Shown here: piece by piece, positions 16,549 to 24,458 of the stretch
Layout: each line of letters opens with the position of its first letter
Numbering within the stretch: position 1 is the stretch's first letter
From: DASTSN01 sp035549175
Lineage (GTDB): Bacteria; Bacteroidota; Bacteroidia; Chitinophagales; Chitinophagaceae
DNA length: 64,000 nt
Direction: 5' to 3'
NCBI GenBank assembly: GCA_035549175.1
Contig: DASZRL010000092.1
Location: 62,001 to 126,000 of the forward strand
Made by a program: the position numbers and the translations under genes
The notes under the pieces: generated by a model
Databases searched by the model: none
Told to the model about the DNA's origin: nothing
Seen by the model: only the letters and a program-made list of their open reading frames with translations

Positions 16549-17727
16549 ATGCAGGAAGCATACATAGTTGCCGGCTACCGGACCGCGGTGGCCAAGGCCA
16601 AGCGGGGCGGATTTCGCTTTTACCGGCCGGATGACCTGGCCATTGAGGTGATACGGGGCCTGCTGGCCTCGGTACCCCAACTGGAGCCATCCCGGGTGGA
16701 TGACCTGATCGTGGGCAATGCGGTTCCGGAGGCCGAACAGGGACTGCAGGTAGGCCGGATTATTGCCGCCCGGGCCCTGGGGATCAGCGTGCCGGGATTC
16801 GTCATAAACCGGTATTGTGCCAGCGGGCTGGAATCGATCGCCCTGGCGACGGCCAAGATCCGCACGGGGATGGCCGACTGCATCGTGGCGGGTGGGACCG
16901 AGAGCATGAGCCTCGTGCCTACGGCCGGCTGGAAAACAGTGCCCGCCTATTCCATCACCCGGGAGGAGCCGGATTATTACCTCGGCATGGGGCTTACTGC
17001 CGAAGCGGTGGCCAAGGAATTCAAGGTAAGCCGCGAAGACCAGGATGCCTTTGCCCTGCAATCTCACCAGAAGGCCATCCGGGCCATACAAAACGGATAT
17101 TTCAAAGACGGCATCCTGCCTATTACAGTGGAGGAAGTGTACGTGGACGGTAAGGGAAAGCGACAGAAGCGCCAGTATGTGGTGGATACCGATGAAGGCC
17201 CGCGCGCGGATACCTCGCTGGAGGCCCTGGCAAGGCTTAAACCGGCCTTTGCGGCCGGCGGATGCGTCACGGCGGGGAACTCCTCCCAGACCAGCGACGG
17301 CGCCGCCTTTGTCATCGTGATGAGCGAACGGATGGTGAACGAGCTGGGGCTCCGGCCTATCGGGCGACTGGTCAGCTGCGCCTCAGCCGGCGTGCACCCC
17401 CGGATCATGGGGATCGGCCCTGTGGCCGCCATACCCAAGGCGCTGGCCCAGGCCGGCATGAACCTATCCCAGATCGACCTGATTGAGTTGAATGAAGCGT
17501 TTGCGTCCCAATCCCTGGCGGTCATCCGGGAGGCCGGGCTGGACCCGGACCGGGTGAATGGCAACGGCGGTGCCATTGCGCTGGGCCATCCGTTGGGATG
17601 TACGGGCTGCAAACTGACCATCCAGATCCTGCATGACCTCAGACGACTTCATAAAAAATACGGCATGGTCACCGCCTGCGTGGGTGGCGGCCAGGGTATT
17701 GCCGGCATCATCGAAAACCTGGCTTAG
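16549..17727 (+). CDS. Acetyl-CoA C-acyltransferase (thiolase)
   Basis: Cleaves 3-ketoacyl-CoA or condenses two acyl-CoA units in the cytosol. 392 residues. Catalytic Cys is C90 in INRYCASGLESIALA; the other family motifs are GGTESMS, NEAFASQS (Asn-Glu-Ala-Phe), GGAIALGHPLGCTG (His) and CVGGGQG (second Cys). The length and the FIN(R)YCASG form fit FadA/FadI-type 3-ketoacyl-CoA thiolase rather than a PhaA-type enzyme, but this is not certain. No other beta-oxidation gene lies beside it; it has its own promoter. Confidence 0.93.
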   Translation: MQEAYIVAGYRTAVAKAKRGGFRFYRPDDLAIEVIRGLLASVPQLEPSRVDDLIVGNAVPEAEQGLQVGRIIAARALGISVPGFVINRYCASGLESIALATAKIRTGMADCIVAGGTESMSLVPTAGWKTVPAYSITREEPDYYLGMGLTAEAVAKEFKVSREDQDAFALQSHQKAIRAIQNGYFKDGILPITVEEVYVDGKGKRQKRQYVVDTDEGPRADTSLEALARLKPAFAAGGCVTAGNSSQTSDGAAFVIVMSERMVNELGLRPIGRLVSCASAGVHPRIMGIGPVAAIPKALAQAGMNLSQIDLIELNEAFASQSLAVIREAGLDPDRVNGNGGAIALGHPLGCTGCKLTIQILHDLRRLHKKYGMVTACVGGGQGIAGIIENLA

Positions 17728-17802
17728 TGGCCAAACCAGGTTACGGGCTCCCGGCCTGTTGCAGAAATAACCAGCGGAATTGCATTATTTGATGGCGGTT
17801 TA

Positions 17803-17834
17803 TTTGAACCAGTATTGCATATTTGCTATTTTTG
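17803..17834 (+). promoter_or_regulatory. Bacteroidota-type promoter before the frameshifted gene and TonB receptor
   Basis: TTTG (17803-17806), a 20 bp spacer, then TATTTTTG (17827-17834). The predicted start of transcription falls at about 17840, right at the ATG at 17841, so the message may be leaderless or nearly so. Confidence 0.65.
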
Positions 17835-17840
17835 CCCGCC

Positions 17841-18168
17841 ATGAGGATCAAGCAGGTACTTATTAAGGTTTTTGCCGTTCTGGTCTTGCTGGTATTCACG
17901 CAGCGCGGCGGATTAGGTATTTACCTGCATAACTGGCTGCACCTGGCTGCCAGCCAGGATCCCCTGCCGCCGGGCGAGTCCCGCACCATCAGTTTCAACT
18001 GCCATTGCCTGGAAGACCTGGCCATGCCTTTTTTTTCCGGTCTACCAGGTTGAACTGGAAAGACCACCGGTCCATCCTGATATGCCCCGTACCGTCCGCA
18101 TTCCGGGGATTTTTGCCGGCCTGGTGCCCGCCACCCAACTTCGCGGTCCGCCCGCAGCAGGCGTCTGA
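17841..18168 (+). pseudogene. Small exported protein with CHC motif, single-base frameshift
   Basis: From ATG 17841 the frame reads MRIKQVLIKVFAVLVLLVF, a signal or anchor helix, then ends in NCHCLEDLAMPFFSGLPG and a stop at 18053. Immediately before that tail lies a run of eight T (18029-18036). Dropping one T gives a continuous frame of 108 residues that goes on as MPFFPVYQVELERPP to a stop at 18166, with a normal protein composition and an ending LRGPPAAGV. The gene is thus broken by one extra T, through mutation, sequencing error, or slippage in the T run. The family is not identified; the Cys-His-Cys could bind a metal. A TonB receptor starts 98 bp downstream and probably shares its promoter. 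Confidence 0.65.
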
Positions 18169-18266
18169 TCGGGTTACCTTACCCGGACCTCATTCCGGCC
18201 AAGCGCCGAACAGCTTCTGTAACTACCTGGCGGAGGGATCCGCCTTACCTGCAATCGATCCTTTAC

Positions 18267-20657
18267 ATGAAATATATTTTAGGTTTTCTTATCGCCCTTG
18301 CCGGCCTGTCGCAGTCGTCCTGGGCTCAGCAGAAGGCCCTGCTGCGGGGCCGTATCATCGATTCCACGGGTGCGGGATTGCCGGGCGCCAGCCTGTTCAT
18401 TCACGGCGCCAATACCGGCGCCATTACCAATGACAGCGGCTATTTCCGGACCGAGGCGGTACGTGCCGGCCGCTACCTGGTGGAAATCACGTATACCGGC
18501 TACACGACGGTGGCCCAGACGGTGGAGATCGGCCCGGATACCTACCGGGAGTTCGTTCTCCGTCCTGCCGTCCTGGAGCAGGAGGGCGTAACGGTGACCG
18601 GGGTGTCGGCTGCCACGCGCCTGCGACAGATCCCGCAGCCGGTAACCATCATCCGGCGTGATGAACTCCAGAAAATTACGGCTACCAACCTGATATCGGG
18701 TCTGACGCATATTCCCGGCATCAGCGCCCTGACGACCGGACCGGCCATTGCCAAGCCCTTTATCCGCGGGTTGGGCTACAACCGGGTGGTCACCGTCAGC
18801 GATGGCGTGCGCCAGGAAGGACAGCAGTGGGGCGATGAACACGGGATTGAAATTGATGACTACAGCGTGCAGCGGGTGGAAGTGCTCAAAGGTCCAGCCT
18901 CCCTGATGTATGGATCCGATGCCCTGGCAGGGGTCATTAACATTCAGAGCCTCCTGCCCGTACCGGAAGGGAAACTGCTGGGTAGTGTGCTGAGCGAATA
19001 CCAGACCAACGCCCGGCTACGCGGATTTTTTGGCAACCTGGGAGGAACCCGTAACGGATTCAGCTTCAATGCCTACGGTTCCTACAAGGCAGCCGACGAC
19101 TACCGCAACCGCTTCGACGGGCCTGTCTTTAATTCCAGCTTTTACAGCCAGAACCTCGGATTAATGACCGGGTACCGGGGAGCCTGGGGCCACAGCCAGC
19201 TTTCGGTAACCCGGTTTAACCAGCACCTGGGAATCATCGAGGGCAGCCGCGATTCGGCCACGGGCGCCTTCCTGAAAACCTTACCGGGGGGCGGCATGGT
19301 CCCGGTAACGGCGGAGGATCTGCGCGGGATGGAACCTGCCGTGCCCTACCAGCACATCCGGCACCTGAAGGTGACCAGTGACAATAGTTTCAACCTGGGC
19401 CGCAGCCATCTGGATGTCACGGTCGCCTTCCAGCACAACCAGCGCCAGGAATTCGGAGATGCGGGACAGCCGGCCGATCCCACGGCCTGGTTTGACCTGA
19501 AGACCTGGACCTACGACCTCCGCTACCATTTTCCCTACCGGGCCAGTTGGCGAACCACCGCCGGCGTCACCGGAATGGTTCAGAACAACCGGAACCTGGC
19601 CGCAGACGTGCTGATCCCCGATTTTAACCTCCTGGATGGCGGCGCCTTCCTGTTCAGCCAGTACGCCAAGGACAAACTCTCAGTGAGCGGGGGAATACGC
19701 CTCGACGGACGCCATATCTCCAGCGATGCCCTGGACGATAACGGAACCCTGCGGTTCGCAGCCTTTACCCGGAATTTCGGGAACCTGTCCGGCAGCGCGG
19801 GCCTCAGTTATGAGGTCACGCATGCCCTGACCCTGAAGGCCAACCTGGCCCGGGGATTCCGGGCGCCCAGCCTGGCTGAACTGGCCAGCAACGGGGCACA
19901 CGAAGGCACCAACCGCTACGAGATCGGCAATGTCAACCTCCCTTCCGAAACCAGCTGGCAGGGGGATGCCGGCGTGGAGGTCAATACCCAGCATGTTACC
20001 CTGGGCGCCAGTCTTTTCTATAATGCGATCAGCCACTTCATTTTTTACCGCAAACTTGCCTCGGTGCGGGGGGGCGATTCCCTGCGTTACGATCCGGCAT
20101 CCGGTGCCCCCCTGCTGGTGTTTGCCTTTGCGGGCCAGACGGCTCGCCTCCGGGGCCTGGAGTTCAATATGGACATTCATCCCCATCCCCTGGACTGGCT
20201 GCACTTTGAGAACACCTTTTCCCTGACACGGGCCACCTTCACCCAACCGATCGATGGAAGCCGCAATGTTCCGTACATCCCGGCCGCGCGGTACCTGGCT
20301 GATCTGAAAGTAAACGTTTTGCCCAGGGGAAAACGGGTGCGCAACCTGTACGTCAGCCTGGAAAGCGATTACACCTTTGCCCAGGACCGACCCTTCACGG
20401 GGTACAACACGGAAACCGCCACCGGGGATTACTGGCTGGTCAACCTGGCGGCCGGCGCGGAATTCCAGCGTAAGGGGAAAACCCTGTTCAGCCTGCAGCT
20501 CTCGGGCAATAACCTGGGGGATGTGGCCTACCAGAATCACCTCAGCCGGCTGAAATACACGGACGTTAACCTCGTGACAGGCCGCCAGGGGGTATTCGAT
20601 ATGGGCAGAAACTGGGGATTCAAACTGATCGTTCCCCTGGCCTTCGACTGGAAATAA
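18267..20657 (+). CDS. TonB-dependent outer membrane receptor with carboxypeptidase-like N-terminal domain
   Basis: 796 residues. Parts in order: signal peptide (1-20, ending SSWA), a carboxypeptidase-regulatory-like beta domain (about 25-110, RGRIIDSTGAGLPGASLFI...GYTTVAQTVEI), the plug (about 125-235, with IPGISALTTGPAIAKPFIRGLGYNRV and VEVLKGPASLMYGSDALAGVIN) and a 22-strand-type barrel with FRAPSLAELASNG near the end. The plug segment DGVRQEGQQWGDEHGIEID is rich in charged and His residues. No SusD partner follows, so it is more like a siderophore, metal or vitamin receptor than a glycan importer. The upstream CHC protein hints at metal uptake, which is inference. Confidence 0.93.
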   Translation: MKYILGFLIALAGLSQSSWAQQKALLRGRIIDSTGAGLPGASLFIHGANTGAITNDSGYFRTEAVRAGRYLVEITYTGYTTVAQTVEIGPDTYREFVLRPAVLEQEGVTVTGVSAATRLRQIPQPVTIIRRDELQKITATNLISGLTHIPGISALTTGPAIAKPFIRGLGYNRVVTVSDGVRQEGQQWGDEHGIEIDDYSVQRVEVLKGPASLMYGSDALAGVINIQSLLPVPEGKLLGSVLSEYQTNARLRGFFGNLGGTRNGFSFNAYGSYKAADDYRNRFDGPVFNSSFYSQNLGLMTGYRGAWGHSQLSVTRFNQHLGIIEGSRDSATGAFLKTLPGGGMVPVTAEDLRGMEPAVPYQHIRHLKVTSDNSFNLGRSHLDVTVAFQHNQRQEFGDAGQPADPTAWFDLKTWTYDLRYHFPYRASWRTTAGVTGMVQNNRNLAADVLIPDFNLLDGGAFLFSQYAKDKLSVSGGIRLDGRHISSDALDDNGTLRFAAFTRNFGNLSGSAGLSYEVTHALTLKANLARGFRAPSLAELASNGAHEGTNRYEIGNVNLPSETSWQGDAGVEVNTQHVTLGASLFYNAISHFIFYRKLASVRGGDSLRYDPASGAPLLVFAFAGQTARLRGLEFNMDIHPHPLDWLHFENTFSLTRATFTQPIDGSRNVPYIPAARYLADLKVNVLPRGKRVRNLYVSLESDYTFAQDRPFTGYNTETATGDYWLVNLAAGAEFQRKGKTLFSLQLSGNNLGDVAYQNHLSRLKYTDVNLVTGRQGVFDMGRNWGFKLIVPLAFDWK

Positions 20658-20673
20658 CGACAGACGGTCTACA

Positions 20674-20694
20674 CGCCGTAAGTCTTATACGGCG
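20674..20694. terminator. Hairpin between convergent TonB receptor and ABC transporter genes
   Basis: CGCCGTA (20674-20680) pairs with TACGGCG (20688-20694) around a 7 base loop and covers the ABC gene's stop codon. There is no T run, so termination is only plausible. Confidence 0.35.
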
Positions 20695-22496
20695 ACCGCT
20701 TTGGGTTTACGCTCGCCGATCTGCTGGCGCCACATGGCGTAATAAAGGCCCTTTTCCTCCAGCAGGCTTTCATGCGTGCCGGTTTCCACCACGTCGCCCT
20801 TCTCCAGGACATAGATCCGGTCGGCATGCATGATCGTGGAAAGCCGGTGGGCAATCAGGATCGTGACCTGGTAGCGCTGGGAGGATACCTCGCGGATGGT
20901 CTGGGTGATCTCTTCCTCGGTCAGGGAATCCAGCGCGGAGGTCGCTTCGTCGAAAATCAGCAGGTGCGGTTTACGCAGCAGGGCCCGGGCGATGCTCAGG
21001 CGCTGCTTTTCCCCGCCAGACAGCTTCAGGCCGCCTTCGCCGATCATCGTCTCCAGTCCTTTTTCCGCCCGCTGTAGCAGGGTCTGGCAGGAGGCCTTTT
21101 GCAATACGTCAAACAGGTCTTCCTCGGTGGCCGCAGGATTTACGAAAAGCAGGTTCTCGCGGATGGTTCCTGAAAACAGCTGGGTATCCTGGGTCACAAA
21201 GCCAATCTGGCGGCGCAGGTCCTCGAAATTGATTTCCTTTTCATCCAGGCCGTTATAGAGAATGCGGCCTGACTGGGGCCGGTAGAGGCCCACCAGCAGT
21301 TTCATCAGCGTGGTTTTTCCCGAACCGGATGGACCGACGAATGCGATGGTCTCCCCGGTCCGCACCTGGAAGCTGATCCCGTTGATGGCGCTTTGCTGGG
21401 CGGTCCGGTGCTTGAAGCCCACGCCGCTGAATTCCAGGGTCTGGATATCCCCCAGGTGCCTGGGATTGGCCGGCTGGAGCTCGGGCTCCTTTTTCATGAG
21501 GGATTCAAAATTGTTGAGGGAGGCTTCCGCTTCACGGTAGGATAATATGATATTGCCGATTTCCTGCAGGGGGCCGAAAACAAAAAAGGAAAAAATCTGC
21601 ATGGTCACCAGCTGTCCCGCATCCATGTACTTGCGGAAGATCAGCCACATCAGGATAAAAAGTATGATCTGCCGCAGCGTATTGACCATCGTGCCCTGTA
21701 TGAAGGAGATGGAGCGGATGCGTTTCACCTTGGTCAGTTCCAGGCCCAGTATCTTGTAGGTATTGCGGTTCAGGCGGCTTACCTCCTGCTGGGTAAGCCC
21801 CAGGCTCTTGACCAGCTCAATGTTCCGCAGGGATTCGGTGGTGGAACCCGCCAGGGCCGTGGTCTGGTTGACGATGTTCTTCTGGATCGCCTTGATCCGC
21901 TTGCTGAGGAAATTGGTGATCAGCGTCAGCAGCAGGATGCCTCCCAGGTAGGCAATCGGGATACTCCAGTGGATGAACAGAGCGGCATAAACGAAAACGA
22001 AGACGACCCCCACGATCACGCCGAACAGCACATTAATGAAATAGTTCATGAATTTTTCCACGTCCGCCCGGACCTTGGTCAGGATGGACAGGGTTTCCCC
22101 GCTGCGTTGGTCCTCGAATTCCTGATAGGGGAGTTTCATGGCATGCTGCAGGCCGTCGGTGAAGACGCGTGCGCCGAACTTCTGGATGATCACGTTGAGG
22201 AAATAGTCCTGGAAATTCTTGGCGATCCGGCTCACCATGGCCACGGAGATCGAACAGATGACGATGAACCAGACCCCGGGACTTTTCCAGGAAAAGGAAT
22301 TAAAGTAGTCCCCGGCGGTAACCGTGGGAACGGAAGGATTTCCCAGCGCGGCCACCCGGAAACGGTTGGCCAGGTTGACCAGTTTTCCAAACAGGATGGG
22401 ATCGATCAGGGAGAATCCGATGTTGATGGCGGCCAGGACCAGGGTGAGGATGACCAGCCACCGGTAAGGTTTCAGGTATTTGAGGAGGATTTTCAT
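20685..22496 (-). CDS. ABC exporter, fused permease and ATPase (MsbA/multidrug type)
   Basis: 603 residues: six membrane helices in the first 330 residues, then the nucleotide-binding domain. ATPase motifs are Walker A GPSGSGKTTLMK, Q-loop FVTQDTQLFSGT, signature LSGGEKQRLSIARALL, Walker B HLLIFDEATSALDS and the switch LIAHRLS. It works as a dimer in the inner membrane. The half-size fused architecture is that of lipid A flippase MsbA and of LmrA-type drug exporters; the substrate cannot be told from the sequence, and no lipid A genes are next to it. It converges on the TonB receptor. Confidence 0.92.
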   Translation of the reverse strand: MKILLKYLKPYRWLVILTLVLAAINIGFSLIDPILFGKLVNLANRFRVAALGNPSVPTVTAGDYFNSFSWKSPGVWFIVICSISVAMVSRIAKNFQDYFLNVIIQKFGARVFTDGLQHAMKLPYQEFEDQRSGETLSILTKVRADVEKFMNYFINVLFGVIVGVVFVFVYAALFIHWSIPIAYLGGILLLTLITNFLSKRIKAIQKNIVNQTTALAGSTTESLRNIELVKSLGLTQQEVSRLNRNTYKILGLELTKVKRIRSISFIQGTMVNTLRQIILFILMWLIFRKYMDAGQLVTMQIFSFFVFGPLQEIGNIILSYREAEASLNNFESLMKKEPELQPANPRHLGDIQTLEFSGVGFKHRTAQQSAINGISFQVRTGETIAFVGPSGSGKTTLMKLLVGLYRPQSGRILYNGLDEKEINFEDLRRQIGFVTQDTQLFSGTIRENLLFVNPAATEEDLFDVLQKASCQTLLQRAEKGLETMIGEGGLKLSGGEKQRLSIARALLRKPHLLIFDEATSALDSLTEEEITQTIREVSSQRYQVTILIAHRLSTIMHADRIYVLEKGDVVETGTHESLLEEKGLYYAMWRQQIGERKPKAVAV

Positions 22497-22796
22497 AACA
22501 GTCAGTAGGAATTAGGGGGTTCCCGCATCAAAAATTGCAGCAAAAAAGAAAACGGAAAACATGGCACAGCAGGATGACAGAAAACCGAACCGAATATACG
22601 AATCCCCCCGCTTTACCCGGCAGAATGGCAGGAGCCGGCTGCTCCTGTCCGTCCCGGTTGGCCGGCGCCGGCCCGTCAATCACCTGGGCGTACCATCCTA
22701 CCATCAGGCAGCCACCTTGTTCACGGCCGCCCGGTCCGTGCCGCCCGCCGGGTCCCGGGGACCTGGGCTCCTGGCTTCTGACTTCCGGCTGATGGC
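22497..22796. other. 300 bp non-coding gap with hairpins and heptamer periodicity
   Basis: No gene supported; the short frames here are Arg/Pro-rich and unlike the neighbours. It contains CAGGAGC/GCTCCTG (22629-22635 with 22641-22647), the perfect 14 bp palindrome GGCCGGCGCCGGCC (22660-22673), and a degenerate 7 bp repeat at its left-gene side (separate entry). Confidence 0.6.
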
Positions 22797-22814
22797 CTAC
22801 GGCTGCCGGTAATC
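22766..22814. repeat. Degenerate heptamer tandem repeat running into the M1 peptidase stop
   Basis: Seven successive 7-mers keep the GGC or similar start: GGCTCCT, GGCTTCT, GACTTCC, GGCTGAT, GGCCTAC, GGCTGCC, GGTAATC. The last units cover the 3' end of the M1 peptidase gene. A second, cleaner heptamer array is at 3951. Confidence 0.5.
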
Positions 22815-24395
22815 AAACAGGAGGTGGACGTCCGGATCCGGCTGCACCTCGGAAATCCCGGGCGGAGCGGGCAGGGTGAAAGATTCCTGCGCACGCCGTA
22901 CCTCGATACGTTCCCGCCGCACGTCTCCGGTTGCCGTGCGGACGGCCAGTTCCAGGGGAAAGGAAAACGGCCTGGGCTGTAACTGGCGGACCGTGACGAC
23001 GAGTTTGCCGGCAACCTGCTTCCAGCCCAGGGAAACGACAGGCACGCCGGGCTGGTACAGCCACTGATCGAAAAAGACCTGGAGGTTGCGTCCCGACACC
23101 TTTTCGAAGACCGCCTGGAGGTCCCGGGTGTCGGCATTGCGGCCGGCATACTGGGCGTAATAGGTACGGATGGAACGCCAGAACACCGAATCACCCAGCT
23201 GGTGGCGGAGCATATGCAGGATCCAGCCCCCTTTCTGGTAGCTGTTGGGGTTGAGCAGCTGCATGTAGTCGGTCACGGCGGTATCTACCACGGGGTGGTT
23301 GCTGGACTGGCTGAAGGCGATGACCTCCCGCCGGTCCTGCGCCCGCATAAAGCGGGCCGTATCGGGCCCGTACTTGTTTTCCAGGTACAGGATGGTGCAG
23401 TAGGTGGCAAAACCCTCGCTGAGCCAGAGGTGGCCGAAACTCTTTTCGGTAGCCATGTTGCCAAACCACTGGTGGGCGATTTCGTGGGCCAGCAGACTTT
23501 CATTGCGGCGGGTTCCGCTGATGGAGTTTTCCGAATAAAAGATGGTGTTGGCGTTTTCCAGCCCGCCGAATATCGTTTTGGACTGTACATTGGCCAGTTT
23601 GCGGTAGCCATACGGGCCGATGTGGTCGATGTAATAGCGCAGGATCCCCGTCGCCTGGGCATAGTCGTAAAATCCCTTGTCGCGGTCTTCCGGATAAACC
23701 CAGCTGGTCACCGGAATGCAATCCACGGTACCGGAGAGGTTCACGGCGAAATCCGCCGCTCCGATCACCATGACTTTGGTGGCCACCGGCACCTCTTCCT
23801 GCCAGTGGGTCAGTCTGCGTCCGTCCGCCAGGTTGGTTTCCTCGACCTGCACCCCGTTGGCGACAACCTGGTAGTGCCCCGGAGCCGTGATCAGGAACTC
23901 CACCGATGCTTTATCTGCCGGGTCATCCACGCAGGGCAGCCAGTTATGTCCCCGGTTGGGCCAGTTGTCGGCAAAGAAGGTCCGGTGCCCGTATTTATTG
24001 CGGGAAATGATCAGGCCATCGGCCGGGATACCGACATACCGTATCTCGAAACGTCTTGTCTGGCCGGCCTGGCAGCCGCCCTGCGGGCGCACCACCAGCC
24101 GGTCTCCTTCCCGCGTGTAGGGGACGGTTTCCTGGTTCTCCGTGACCCGGTACACGAACATGCCGCGGCCCTTTTCGTTGACCGGGCTGAGGTCCAGCGG
24201 GACCTGGTCCGTCGCGGCCAGCACCCGCAGGGTAATCGTGGCGACTCCGCGAATGGTATCGGTGGCATCGGACAGTTCAATCCGGAAGGCGTAATGCTGC
24301 ACATCCAGCAGGCCGGTGCGGGACGCACCGCGGGCAGCCTGCGGGGCTGCCCGCAAACCGGCCAGGACCAGGCAGGCAAGTAATAATTTTTGCAT
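22797..24395 (-). CDS. Secreted M1-family zinc aminopeptidase, short form
   Basis: 532 residues. Signal peptide at 1-24 (LLLACLVLAGLRAAPQAARG), N-terminal beta-sandwich domain, then the thermolysin-like catalytic domain. The exopeptidase motif is GGLENANTIFYSE (a GLEN variant of GAMEN), and the zinc site is HEIAHQWFGN followed 18 residues later by the Glu of LSEGFATY. The protein stops after the catalytic domain and a short beta tail; the long C-terminal HEAT-like domain of PepN is missing, as in many bacterial short M1 enzymes. It probably acts in the periplasm or outside the cell to trim peptides. No T9SS sorting domain is visible at its end. Confidence 0.92.
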   Translation of the reverse strand: MQKLLLACLVLAGLRAAPQAARGASRTGLLDVQHYAFRIELSDATDTIRGVATITLRVLAATDQVPLDLSPVNEKGRGMFVYRVTENQETVPYTREGDRLVVRPQGGCQAGQTRRFEIRYVGIPADGLIISRNKYGHRTFFADNWPNRGHNWLPCVDDPADKASVEFLITAPGHYQVVANGVQVEETNLADGRRLTHWQEEVPVATKVMVIGAADFAVNLSGTVDCIPVTSWVYPEDRDKGFYDYAQATGILRYYIDHIGPYGYRKLANVQSKTIFGGLENANTIFYSENSISGTRRNESLLAHEIAHQWFGNMATEKSFGHLWLSEGFATYCTILYLENKYGPDTARFMRAQDRREVIAFSQSSNHPVVDTAVTDYMQLLNPNSYQKGGWILHMLRHQLGDSVFWRSIRTYYAQYAGRNADTRDLQAVFEKVSGRNLQVFFDQWLYQPGVPVVSLGWKQVAGKLVVTVRQLQPRPFSFPLELAVRTATGDVRRERIEVRRAQESFTLPAPPGISEVQPDPDVHLLFDYRQP

Positions 24396-24458
24396 GGGGA
24401 ATACGTTAGGGTGAACCGGAAGGGAAGATAGTATTTCTTAAGGCTCCGGCCTCCGCCT

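Noticed and set aside
22561..22812. Short frames in the 300 bp gap upstream of the ABC transporter
   Set aside because: Arg/Pro-rich, overlap hairpins and a heptamer repeat, and lack any start context or similarity.
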